From NCBI GenBank assembly GCA_035497635.1, contig DATJDB010000104.1:1-23252 (forward strand): DNA of 23,252 bases, read 5' to 3'. Shown one piece after another: positions 15,241 through 22,733 of the stretch (positions are counted from its first letter, which is position 1; the number at the start of each line of letters is the position of its first letter). The translations under genes and the position numbers were made by a program. Source of the stretch: Serpens sp035497635 (GTDB lineage: Bacteria; Pseudomonadota; Gammaproteobacteria; Pseudomonadales; Pseudomonadaceae). The notes under the pieces were generated by a model. The model had not been told where the DNA came from, searched no databases, and worked only from the letters and a program-made list of their open reading frames with translations.

Positions 15241-15981
15241 ATGACTGCTTCGCATAGCAAACCGTTGCTGGGAACCCGCGAAAAGCGCCTCGATCCCGCC
15301 TTGCGTAAGACGATCGGGGAGAACCTCTACATTCAGGACCGTGGCTGGATCACCGGGCGCAACGGCGGCAGGCCCTGGAATCTGTCGCATACCAAACGCT
15401 GGCTCGACGCCGCCGGTGCCCTGCTGCTGCTGATGCTGCTGGCACCCCTGCTGCTGGGCATGGCATTGCTGATCAAGTGGCAGGATCCGGGCCCGGCGTT
15501 CTTCATTCAGCAGCGCACCGGTTACCGCGGCCGGCGCTTCGGCATGTTCAAGTTCCGCACCATGGTGGCCAACGCCGAAGCGCTGAAGGAATCCCTGCGC
15601 CATCTCAACAAGCACGGCAGCGACTCGGTCGATTTCAAGATCGACAACGACCCGCGCATCACGCCGATCGGCCGCTGGCTGCGCCAGACCAGCCTCGACG
15701 AACTGCCCAACCTGATCAACGTGGTCCTCGGCGACATGCGCCTGGTCGGGCCGCGCCCCACCTCGTTCAATGCCTCGCGCTACCACAGCCACCACCTCGG
15801 CCGGCTCAGCACCTACCCGGGCATGACCGGGCTCTGGCAGATCTCCGGACGCAGCGACGTGGATTTCGACGACCGCGTGCACCTGGACATGCAGTACATC
15901 CGCCAGCAGGGGCCACTGCAGGACTTGCAGATCCTACTCAAGACTCCCGCCAAGGTGCTTTCCGGCCATGGGGCCGGCTAG
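15241..15981 (+). CDS. Initiating undecaprenyl-phosphate sugar-1-phosphate transferase
   Basis: 246 residues. It transfers a sugar phosphate from a nucleotide sugar to undecaprenyl phosphate, starting the lipid-linked repeat unit. It is a short monotopic form: a 50-residue cytosolic N-terminus, the KRWLD motif (52-56), one membrane helix (57-79), DPGPAFFIQQRTG (82-94), FKFRTM (103-108), SLDELPNLINVVLGDMRLVG (151-170) with the catalytic D153-E154 pair, then PRPT (171-174). The multi-helix N-terminal domain of WcaJ/WbaP is absent. The ATG at 15241 has GAGGAG 10 nt upstream, at the end of the epimerase gene. The sugar used (glucose, galactose or an N-acetyl sugar) cannot be told from sequence. 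Confidence 0.93.
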   Translation: MTASHSKPLLGTREKRLDPALRKTIGENLYIQDRGWITGRNGGRPWNLSHTKRWLDAAGALLLLMLLAPLLLGMALLIKWQDPGPAFFIQQRTGYRGRRFGMFKFRTMVANAEALKESLRHLNKHGSDSVDFKIDNDPRITPIGRWLRQTSLDELPNLINVVLGDMRLVGPRPTSFNASRYHSHHLGRLSTYPGMTGLWQISGRSDVDFDDRVHLDMQYIRQQGPLQDLQILLKTPAKVLSGHGAG

Positions 15982-16021
15982 TGCCTCGCCTCGCATCGAT
16001 TCTTACCTGGAGCAGCCGTAC

Positions 16022-16693
16022 ATGAACATGCTCAGCGCTAACGAAGTCGGACTCCCCGTGGAGCGCGACAAACCCATCCTCGAAGCCAGCGAGAGCAACC
16101 TGATCGCCACGGTTCTCGATCCGGCCTGCCGGACGCTGCTGATTACCGCGCCCAACTCCGGCTGCGGCGGTACCACCAGCGCCCTGACCCTGGCCCAGCA
16201 GCTTGCCATGTCCAGCACCGGCAAGGTCCTGCTGGTGGATGCCAGCCCATCGCCGCGCGGGCTGACCTCGATGTTCCAGCTCAACGGCGCACCCGGACTG
16301 CTCGACCTGCTGGCCGGCGATGACATGCCGGAACGGCTGAATCAGTGCGTGTATCCGCACCCCGACCAGCCCTTCGACCTGCTGCCACTGGGCGTCCCGC
16401 AGGGTCGCAACAGGCATCTGCCGCATGAACGGATTCCCGAGCTGTTCAACGTCCTGTCGGCGGACTACCGCTTCGTGGTGATTGATGGCGAAGCCATCTA
16501 CTCCAGCAGCTACAGCCTCGGCCTGGCCGCACGAGTCGACGGGGTGATCCTGGTGGTGCGCGGCGAGGAAACCCGCTGGGAAGTCGCCCAGGCCGCCGTG
16601 CAGCGCCTGCGTCAGGCCAACGCCAACCTGCTGGGCAGCATTTTCAATGCCCGCCGCTACTACACGCCGAAATGGCTGTACCGCTATCTGTGA
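16022..16693 (+). CDS. BY-kinase-like (CpsD/CapB) protein with degenerate nucleotide-binding motifs
   Basis: 223 residues with the overall plan of the cytoplasmic domain of bacterial tyrosine kinases that partner Wzz proteins. The Walker A region reads NSGCGGTTSAL, where family members have GEGKST or GEGKTT: the catalytic lysine is replaced by glycine at G50. Walker A' reads LLVDAS (70-75) instead of hhhDxD, and Walker B reads FVVIDGEA (151-158) instead of D-S/T-P-P. The C-terminus still has a tyrosine cluster (Y213, Y214, Y220, Y222). It is therefore likely a pseudokinase or a very weak ATPase. The start at 16022 has GGAG 9 nt upstream; an in-frame ATG at 15968, overlapping the previous gene, is an alternative. 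No phosphatase gene is seen nearby. Confidence 0.82.
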   Translation: MNMLSANEVGLPVERDKPILEASESNLIATVLDPACRTLLITAPNSGCGGTTSALTLAQQLAMSSTGKVLLVDASPSPRGLTSMFQLNGAPGLLDLLAGDDMPERLNQCVYPHPDQPFDLLPLGVPQGRNRHLPHERIPELFNVLSADYRFVVIDGEAIYSSSYSLGLAARVDGVILVVRGEETRWEVAQAAVQRLRQANANLLGSIFNARRYYTPKWLYRYL

Positions 16694-16704
16694 GGGAGAC
16701 CAGG

Positions 16705-17709
16705 ATGAACGCCACGAAAGGAATCGCATCAGCCCTGCTGCTGGGCACGCTGTTCGGCTGCGCTAGCCAGGAGCGCATCATGCAGGCCCAGATTCTCTCG
16801 GCACCCGAGGAGCTGGCCGGGCGTACCGAAATCCTGCCGATCCGCCAGGTCCTGCGCCCGCATGACGTGCTGGAGGTGATCTACCACATCGCGCTGGATT
16901 CCAACGCCGCCTACCGAATCCAGAGCGGCGACCAGCTGGACCTGAATTTCGTCTCTGCCCGCGGCATGAGCGGTTCCAAGACGGTCATGCCGGACGGCAC
17001 GGTCAGCCTGGAGTATGTCGGCTCGGTGAAGGTTTCCGGCCTGACCGTCAAGGAAGTCGAGGCCAAGCTGGTCGCTCTCTACGCCCAGACCCTGCGCAAC
17101 CCGATCATCTCGGCCTCGGTGCCGCGCGCGCAGAGCAACCTGCAGAACCTGCGCGACACCCTGTTCAGCCCCGGGGGCGGCATGAGTCGCGAAATCACCA
17201 TCGGGCCGGACGGACGGGCGACCTTCCCCATGCTCGGCAGCATGTCGCTGGCCGGCGTGACGCTCGACGATCTGCAGCAGACCCTCAGTCGCCGCTACGC
17301 CTCCGAGGTCGGCCCGCTGAAGGTGGACGTGCTGCTCAAAAACAGCGCGGCCAACGAGGTATTCGTGCTTGGCGAAGTCGGCCAGCCGGGCGCCTACGCG
17401 GTGCGCCGGCCGATTTCCGTGCTCGAGGCGCTCACCCTGGCCCGCGGCTATACCCCGCGCTCCAACCTCAGCGAGGTGATGGTGATCAACCGCCAGGGCG
17501 AACAGGTCATCACACGCACCTACGACATCAAAGCGGTGCTCAAGGACAAGGCCGCGGCCATGGCCTACCTGCAGCCCGACGACCTGCTGTTCATTCCCAA
17601 GACCGGGCTGGCCGAGGCCGGCGACACCGTCCGCCAGCTGTCCGACGTGATCCTCTTCAGCGGCTTCAACTTCGGCTTCAGCTATGAAGTCAACAACGGG
17701 AACAACTAG
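16705..17709 (+). CDS. Wza-like polysaccharide export outer-membrane lipoprotein
   Basis: 334 residues. The signal peptide ends in LFGC with the lipid-modified C19, so it is a substrate of Lgt (gene at 5301). Two Poly_export-type units follow: YRIQSGDQLDLNF...VMPDGTVSLEYVG (about 70-140) and EITIGPDGRATFPMLGS (about 163-212). Then comes an SLBB-like strand set, VFVLGEVGQPGAYAV (219-233), up to about 300. The last 25 residues (SDVILFSGFNFGFSYEV) are amphipathic, as in the outer-membrane helix of Wza. It should form the export channel for the polymer in the outer membrane. The ATG at 16705 has GAGGGAG upstream. It sits between the kinase-like gene and the Wzz gene, with gaps of 11 and 5 bp. Confidence 0.92.
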   Translation: MNATKGIASALLLGTLFGCASQERIMQAQILSAPEELAGRTEILPIRQVLRPHDVLEVIYHIALDSNAAYRIQSGDQLDLNFVSARGMSGSKTVMPDGTVSLEYVGSVKVSGLTVKEVEAKLVALYAQTLRNPIISASVPRAQSNLQNLRDTLFSPGGGMSREITIGPDGRATFPMLGSMSLAGVTLDDLQQTLSRRYASEVGPLKVDVLLKNSAANEVFVLGEVGQPGAYAVRRPISVLEALTLARGYTPRSNLSEVMVINRQGEQVITRTYDIKAVLKDKAAAMAYLQPDDLLFIPKTGLAEAGDTVRQLSDVILFSGFNFGFSYEVNNGNN

Positions 17710-17714
17710 ACGCC

Positions 17715-19307
17715 ATGAACCAGACCGAAAATTACCTGCATGAATTCCTGCGGATATTTTTTGCCAACCGGCGGCTGATCAAACGGGTGTTCCTGTTCTT
17801 CGCAGCGATCACCCTGCTCATCCCCGTGCTGGCCAAGCAGACCTTCGATGTCACGGCGGAAGTGCTGGTGCAGTCCAAGAAGCTGCCGCAGATGGATACC
17901 AGTGGCGGCGCGCTGAACAAGCTCAGCGATGTGTTCGTACCGCCGACCCTGATCGACATGGAAACGGAAAGCAGCATCCTGCGCTCCCCGGCACTGATCC
18001 GTCGCACCGTGGAGCAGCTGTATGCCAAAGGACATTTTCAGGAGGAACCGGGGCTGCTGAAGCGCTGGGTGACCGATCCCCTGCGCCGGCATGTCATCGA
18101 GCCGCTCCAGGCGCACGTGCTCAATCCGGTGCGCGAGCTGTTCGGTTTTGAGGCCGAGCCGATCCGCGACAACCTGTTCGACAACCTGGCCCTGATGGTG
18201 CTGGATGATCTGGAGATCCAGACGCTGCCCGGCTCCAACGTGATCAACGTGGCCTACAGCGCCGGCGAGCCGGTGTTCGGCACCCTGCTGATCAACCGGC
18301 TACTGGACACCTACCTGATCCATCGCCAGGAACTGTATTCAAACGACCTGCCGCTGGACTTCTACGAGCAGAAGAAGCTGCAGTACCAGGAGCGTCTGAA
18401 TGGCCTCGAAGGACAGCGCCTGACCTTGCTCGAAGGTGCCAAGGCCGCGAACCCGGACGAGGAGATCACCTTCCTGCTCAGCGCCATCAATCAGGAGGAG
18501 CTGAATCTCAGCCAGTACCGCGACCGTGGCCTGGAGGGCAATCGCTGGCTGGAGTACCTGCAGAAGAGCCTGACCGTGGCCAGTCAGGCACGCCTGAATG
18601 ACTACAGCTTTCCCTACACCTTCGCCCAGACCCTGGAAAACTCCACTTACGACGATCGTGAAATTCGTCAGTTGGGCGACCGGCTGATCGAGCTGGTCAG
18701 TCAGTACGGCACCGAAAGCGACATCTTCCAGGCCGACAGCGTGCCGATGCAGACCCTGCGCGCGCAGATCCAGCGCGCCCGTCAGCAGTTTCTGCAAGTA
18801 GTGAGGAATCGCATCCAGGAACGGGAAAAGAACCAGGAAATCGTCACCGGGGTGATCGCCCAGAAGAGCGAACGGGTCGCCGAGTACAAGACCCGCATCC
18901 GCGACCTGCAGGGCATCCAGTCGCAGCTGCGCCAGCTGAACACGGAAATCGAGGCGCTGCACCAGGCGTTCTTCGCCTATACCCAGCGCTATGAGGAAAG
19001 CCGCACCAGCGACGTGCTGGGCGCGCTGTCCAACGCACGCATCCTGACGCGGCCGTTCGAGCCCACCCAGGCCAGCTTCCCGGTGCCCTCGAAGGTCATT
19101 CCGCTGGGCCTGCTGACCGGTCTGCTGCTGGCCATCGCGCTGGGCTACATCCGCGAATTCTTCGACCACCGCTTCAAGCATCCCGGCCAGATCGGTCAGC
19201 AGCTGGGTCTGCCGGTGCTGATGACCATCGACGCGGATGATCCCGAGCAACCCGATTCGCACAAGACAGGACGTCTGCCATGGATTCGGCACTGGGCCGC
19301 AAGCTGA
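17715..19307 (+). CDS. Wzz/GumC-like polysaccharide chain-length determinant
   Basis: 530 residues, an inner-membrane polysaccharide co-polymerase. TM1 is near 24-40 and TM2 near 459-479 (VIPLGLLTGLLLAIALGYI), with a long periplasmic part between them. That part has the Wzz motif (DVTAEVLVQSK, 45-55), SSILRSPALIRRTVEQLY (86-103), and a helical, partly coiled-coil middle (about 215-430). PFEPTQASFPVPSK is the proline-rich motif before TM2. After TM2 only about 50 cytoplasmic residues remain, so there is no fused kinase domain; the separate kinase-like protein at 16022 would be the partner. It starts 5 bp after the exporter gene, and its end overlaps the next gene by 28 bp. Confidence 0.93.
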   Translation: MNQTENYLHEFLRIFFANRRLIKRVFLFFAAITLLIPVLAKQTFDVTAEVLVQSKKLPQMDTSGGALNKLSDVFVPPTLIDMETESSILRSPALIRRTVEQLYAKGHFQEEPGLLKRWVTDPLRRHVIEPLQAHVLNPVRELFGFEAEPIRDNLFDNLALMVLDDLEIQTLPGSNVINVAYSAGEPVFGTLLINRLLDTYLIHRQELYSNDLPLDFYEQKKLQYQERLNGLEGQRLTLLEGAKAANPDEEITFLLSAINQEELNLSQYRDRGLEGNRWLEYLQKSLTVASQARLNDYSFPYTFAQTLENSTYDDREIRQLGDRLIELVSQYGTESDIFQADSVPMQTLRAQIQRARQQFLQVVRNRIQEREKNQEIVTGVIAQKSERVAEYKTRIRDLQGIQSQLRQLNTEIEALHQAFFAYTQRYEESRTSDVLGALSNARILTRPFEPTQASFPVPSKVIPLGLLTGLLLAIALGYIREFFDHRFKHPGQIGQQLGLPVLMTIDADDPEQPDSHKTGRLPWIRHWAAS

Positions 19308-20395
19308 CCGCGAGCGCAGACGCACCGCCGCAGATCGTGCATCTGCTGAGCAGTGGCGGCTTCTACGGGCTGGAACGCATGCTTCTCGATCATTGCCTGC
19401 ACGTGCCGGCGAGCCATCAGGTGTGGCTGCTCGACGGGCCCGACAGCCTGCTTCAGCGCTTTGCCAGCGCCGGCGTGGACATCCGCCGCTGCGGCGGCGG
19501 GCTGCGTGAACTGCTGCGCACCGTGCGCCAGGTCGGGCCGGGGCTGATCAACGCGCACGGCTTCAAGGGCCTGGTGCTCGGCTGGCTGGCCGCCTGCCGT
19601 TTCGGCCTGCCGCTGGTCGCTACCCAGCACGGCTTCACGCCCAGCAACCGCAAGCAGCGGCTGTACACCTGGCTGACCCTGCAGCTGTGCCGCACGCCGC
19701 AGGTGAAGAGCGTGGTCTGCGTGGCCGACAGCATTGCCCGCCTGCTGCGTCGGGCCGGCGTGCGCGAGAGCAAGCTGCAGGTATTGCCCAATGGCCTGCC
19801 GGCCAGCGAAGCCCGAGCGACACTGCGTCCGCCGCTGGCGCCGCCGGCGCCGCTGCTGGGTTTCGTTGGCCGCCTCAGTCTGGAGAAGGGCCCGGACCTG
19901 TTCGTCGAGCTGGCCATCGCGCTCTGCACACGCCATCCCGCGTTGTCCGTGGTGCTGCTGGGCGAAGGTCCCCAGCGGAGCGAACTGGAGGCGCGGATTG
20001 CTTCGGCCGGACTGTCCCGACGCATCCTGCTGCCCGGTTACCAGCACAACATGACTGACTGGCTGGGCGCCCTGGATGCACTGGTGCTGAGCTCACGCAC
20101 CGAAGGCACGCCGATGGTACTGCTGGAGGCCATGCAGCTCGGCACGCCGCTCGCCGCCTTCGCGGTCGGCGGCATACCGGATGTGCTGGCCCATGAACAG
20201 TCCGCGCTGCTCAGCCCAGCCGGGGATCTACCCCACCTGATCACTCAGACCGAACGCCTGCTGAACGACTCCACACTGCGTCGAGGCCTGGTCGAATGCG
20301 CCCGGCGGGTGCAGCAGGAGCGTTTCCACCTGCCTGGCCAGACCGAGCGCTGGAGCCAGCTTTACCGTCGCGCGGGAACCCCATCATGGCGTTGA
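19280..20395 (+). CDS. GT4-family glycosyltransferase
   Basis: 371 residues, a GT-B fold enzyme. Motifs: the N-terminal LLSSGGFYGLERM (22-34) with the glycine-rich donor/acceptor loop; ATQHGF (114-119); GFVGRLSLEKGPDLF (194-208), the start of the C-terminal domain; and the EX7E signature from E275 to E283 in RTEGTPMVLLEAM. It would add one sugar to the lipid-linked intermediate at the cytoplasmic face of the inner membrane. Donor and acceptor are unknown. It overlaps the Wzz gene by 28 bp, with AGGA before its ATG inside that gene, and its last 10 bp overlap the next gene. Confidence 0.93.
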   Translation: MDSALGRKLTASADAPPQIVHLLSSGGFYGLERMLLDHCLHVPASHQVWLLDGPDSLLQRFASAGVDIRRCGGGLRELLRTVRQVGPGLINAHGFKGLVLGWLAACRFGLPLVATQHGFTPSNRKQRLYTWLTLQLCRTPQVKSVVCVADSIARLLRRAGVRESKLQVLPNGLPASEARATLRPPLAPPAPLLGFVGRLSLEKGPDLFVELAIALCTRHPALSVVLLGEGPQRSELEARIASAGLSRRILLPGYQHNMTDWLGALDALVLSSRTEGTPMVLLEAMQLGTPLAAFAVGGIPDVLAHEQSALLSPAGDLPHLITQTERLLNDSTLRRGLVECARRVQQERFHLPGQTERWSQLYRRAGTPSWR

Positions 20396-21768
20396 TACTT
20401 CCACTTTCCCTGCTGCTCGGCCTGACCATCGCCGTGCTGCTGGCCGGCCCTCTGCCCTTTGTGGCGCCGTTGCTGGCTCCGGCGCTGATCGCGCTCGGTG
20501 TGCTGTATCGGCGACCTGCATGGGGAATTCTCGGCCTGGTGGCCATAATTCCGGTCGAAGGCCTGTTTCCCGAGGGCAGCGCCATCACCGGCGGCAAGCT
20601 GGTCGGCTATACCCTGATCCTGGTGGTGGCGCTGCAATTGCTGCTGCGCCAGCTGCCCGAACAGCAGCTGCGCAGCAACCTGTGGAAACTGCTGCTGCCC
20701 TTCCTGCTCTGCTATGTGCTCAGCATTCTTCACAGCCGGCACGCCCCACTGTCGGCGGAAAACTTGCGCCAACTGTCGGTCGGCCTGTCGCTGTTCGGTC
20801 TGACCCTGCTGCTCTACAAGCAACTCAATCTGCTCTGGCTGGCGCGGCTGATAGTGCTGGGCGTCAGCGCCAGCGGCGTGATCGCCCTGGACAATATCGA
20901 CGCGAGCACCGGTCGTTCCCTGGGGTTGCTGGCCGACCCCAACTACTTCGCCCTGCTGCTGACCTGCGCCATCCCGCCCGCGTTGCTACTGACACTGCAC
21001 TCGCGCCAGTTGCTGTTGCGGCTGTTCTGGCTCGGCCTGCTGCTTTTCCTGATCTTCGGCCTGACCAAGACCGGCTCCCGCTCGGGCTTCCTGATCTTTC
21101 TGGTCTGCGTGTTCGGCACGCTCTGGCACTTTCGCGCGTACCGCCGGCACATCCAGCCGCGCCACTTCGGTTTCATCCTGCTGGCGCTGATGATCGGCGT
21201 GCCGCTGGTCCTTCAGTCGCTGCCGGACGAGTATGTCGAGCGGGTCAAGACCCTGGCCTTCATCAAACAGGGCGTGCGTTCCTACGATGACCCCTCGCTG
21301 GGCCGACGCACCTCCTACCTGGTGGTAGGTGGCCAGGTGATCGCCGAACATCCGCTGCTCGGCTCCGGGCCCGGCACCTTCCCGCTGGAGTATGCCCAGT
21401 CGGGCTTTGCGGTGGCCTTCTCGCTCAGTCCCAACGATCCGAATCTGCACCGCGTCGCCCACAACACCTACCTGGGCATGCTCGCCGAGGTCGGCCTGCC
21501 CGGCGGCCTGCTGTTCATCGCCCTGATCGCGCTCGGCCTGAAGAATTTCCAGCATGCCCGTGCGCACTGGCTCCAGGCCGGCGACAACCAGAAGGCCCAG
21601 CTGGCGGCCTTCATCGGCCTGACCTTCCTGGCGCTGAGCATGTTCCTGCTGTTCCTCAGCAGCCCCAACAACAAGCTGCTGTGGATCCTGCTGGCGGTTT
21701 CCAGCGGCATGCGCCTGGAAACGACCGAAACACCGGCGCCCGGCCAGGCGGAGGTCCGCCCCGCATGA
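20386..21768 (+). CDS. O-antigen ligase/polymerase (Wzy-like) membrane protein
   Basis: 460 residues with ten or more hydrophobic segments. The Wzy_C/O-antigen ligase domain is visible: TKTGSRSGFLIFL (227-239), then a long periplasmic loop (about 279-365) with GRRTSYLVVGGQVI (307-320), HPLLGSGPGTFPLEY (322-336) and HNTYLGMLAEVGLPG (359-373). In a Wzx/Wzy system it would polymerise repeat units on the periplasmic side. A ligase role cannot be excluded from sequence, but the operon context with Wzz and a Wza-like exporter favours polymerase. The start overlaps the GT4 gene by 10 bp, and the stop overlaps the next start as ATGA. Many Leu residues and a basic-residue pattern fit an inner-membrane protein. 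Confidence 0.9.
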   Translation: MALILPLSLLLGLTIAVLLAGPLPFVAPLLAPALIALGVLYRRPAWGILGLVAIIPVEGLFPEGSAITGGKLVGYTLILVVALQLLLRQLPEQQLRSNLWKLLLPFLLCYVLSILHSRHAPLSAENLRQLSVGLSLFGLTLLLYKQLNLLWLARLIVLGVSASGVIALDNIDASTGRSLGLLADPNYFALLLTCAIPPALLLTLHSRQLLLRLFWLGLLLFLIFGLTKTGSRSGFLIFLVCVFGTLWHFRAYRRHIQPRHFGFILLALMIGVPLVLQSLPDEYVERVKTLAFIKQGVRSYDDPSLGRRTSYLVVGGQVIAEHPLLGSGPGTFPLEYAQSGFAVAFSLSPNDPNLHRVAHNTYLGMLAEVGLPGGLLFIALIALGLKNFQHARAHWLQAGDNQKAQLAAFIGLTFLALSMFLLFLSSPNNKLLWILLAVSSGMRLETTETPAPGQAEVRPA

Positions 21769-22733
21769 GCCACACTCTCAGCGTCATCATTCCCATGTTC
21801 AACGAGGTACGGCACATCACCCGCACCCTCGAAGCCGTCCGTGCGGCTGCCGAGCGCGCCGCCTGCGAGTGGGAGATCATCGTCGTCGACAACGGCTCCA
21901 GCGATGACGGCCCGCAGATCGCCCGCGAACAGGGCGCACAGGTACTGGTCTGCCCGGGCATCAGCATCGGCGCCTTGCGCAACCGGGGCGCCGCCCTGGC
22001 GCAGGGTGAGTGGCTGGCATTTCTGGATGCCGACATGCAGGTCCCGGAGAGCTGGCTGGTGACCTGGAGCCAGGTGCAGGCACAAAACCGCGCCGAGGTG
22101 CTCGGCCTGGTTCACCGACCGCCCGCTCAGGCGCCGTGGTATGCCCGCGCCTGGCTAGAACGCGTCGGCAGCGCCCGCGAGCTGGCCGGGCTGCGCGACT
22201 GGCTGCCCACCGCCAACCTGTGCCTGCCGCGCAGTTGGTTCGAGCGAGTCGGCGGCTTCGACGAGACGCTGCGCACCGGCGAGGACAAGGACCTCAGCCT
22301 GCGTCTCGGCCAGTCCGGCGCGCGCCTGCTTAGCCTGCCCGACCCCGCCGTGCTGAACTGGGGTTTCGAAAGCAACTGGAGCGAATGGCTGGGCAAGGAA
22401 CTGTGGCGCCAGTGCAGCCATGTCCAGTTACTGCGCAAGAACGGTCCGAGCCTGCGCTTGCTGCGCTTCCCCTTGCTGGCCTGCGGGATCTGGTTGCTCG
22501 ATCTGCTCGCTCTGATCGCGCTGGCTCAGCAGCAGTGGCCGGTAGCCGTCACCCTGTTCGCCCTCGGCCTGCTCCCCGCCCTGGGCCTGGCCCTGCGCGA
22601 AACCTACGGCCGCCTTGCCCCCCGATTGACCGCGCAGCTCTGGTTGCTGCACTGGTTGCGCCTGCATGTCACCGGAGCCGGCCTGCTGTTCGGCCTGCTC
22701 AATCTCACTCCCCGGAGGCCCACTCGTGGCTGA
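21765..22733 (+). CDS. GT2-family glycosyltransferase
   Basis: 322 residues. GT-A fold motifs: VIIPMFNE (7-14), VDNGSSDD (41-48), DAD (88-90) as the DxD metal site, TANLCLPRSWFERVGGFDE (149-167) and GEDKDLSLR (172-180) with the ED acidic motif of family 2. The C-terminal 90 residues hold about two hydrophobic segments that should anchor it to the inner membrane. Donor and acceptor are unknown. The ATG at 21765 overlaps the stop of the Wzy-like gene by 4 bp (ATGA) and has GGAGG in that gene's last codons. It most likely extends the lipid-linked repeat unit. Confidence 0.93.
   Translation: MSHTLSVIIPMFNEVRHITRTLEAVRAAAERAACEWEIIVVDNGSSDDGPQIAREQGAQVLVCPGISIGALRNRGAALAQGEWLAFLDADMQVPESWLVTWSQVQAQNRAEVLGLVHRPPAQAPWYARAWLERVGSARELAGLRDWLPTANLCLPRSWFERVGGFDETLRTGEDKDLSLRLGQSGARLLSLPDPAVLNWGFESNWSEWLGKELWRQCSHVQLLRKNGPSLRLLRFPLLACGIWLLDLLALIALAQQQWPVAVTLFALGLLPALGLALRETYGRLAPRLTAQLWLLHWLRLHVTGAGLLFGLLNLTPRRPTRG

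Noticed and set aside
15968..16021. Earlier start (ATG at 15968) for the kinase-like gene
   Set aside because: It would overlap the transferase gene by 14 bp with poorly spaced AAGG; the ATG at 16022 has GGAG at 9 nt. Not excluded, only less likely.
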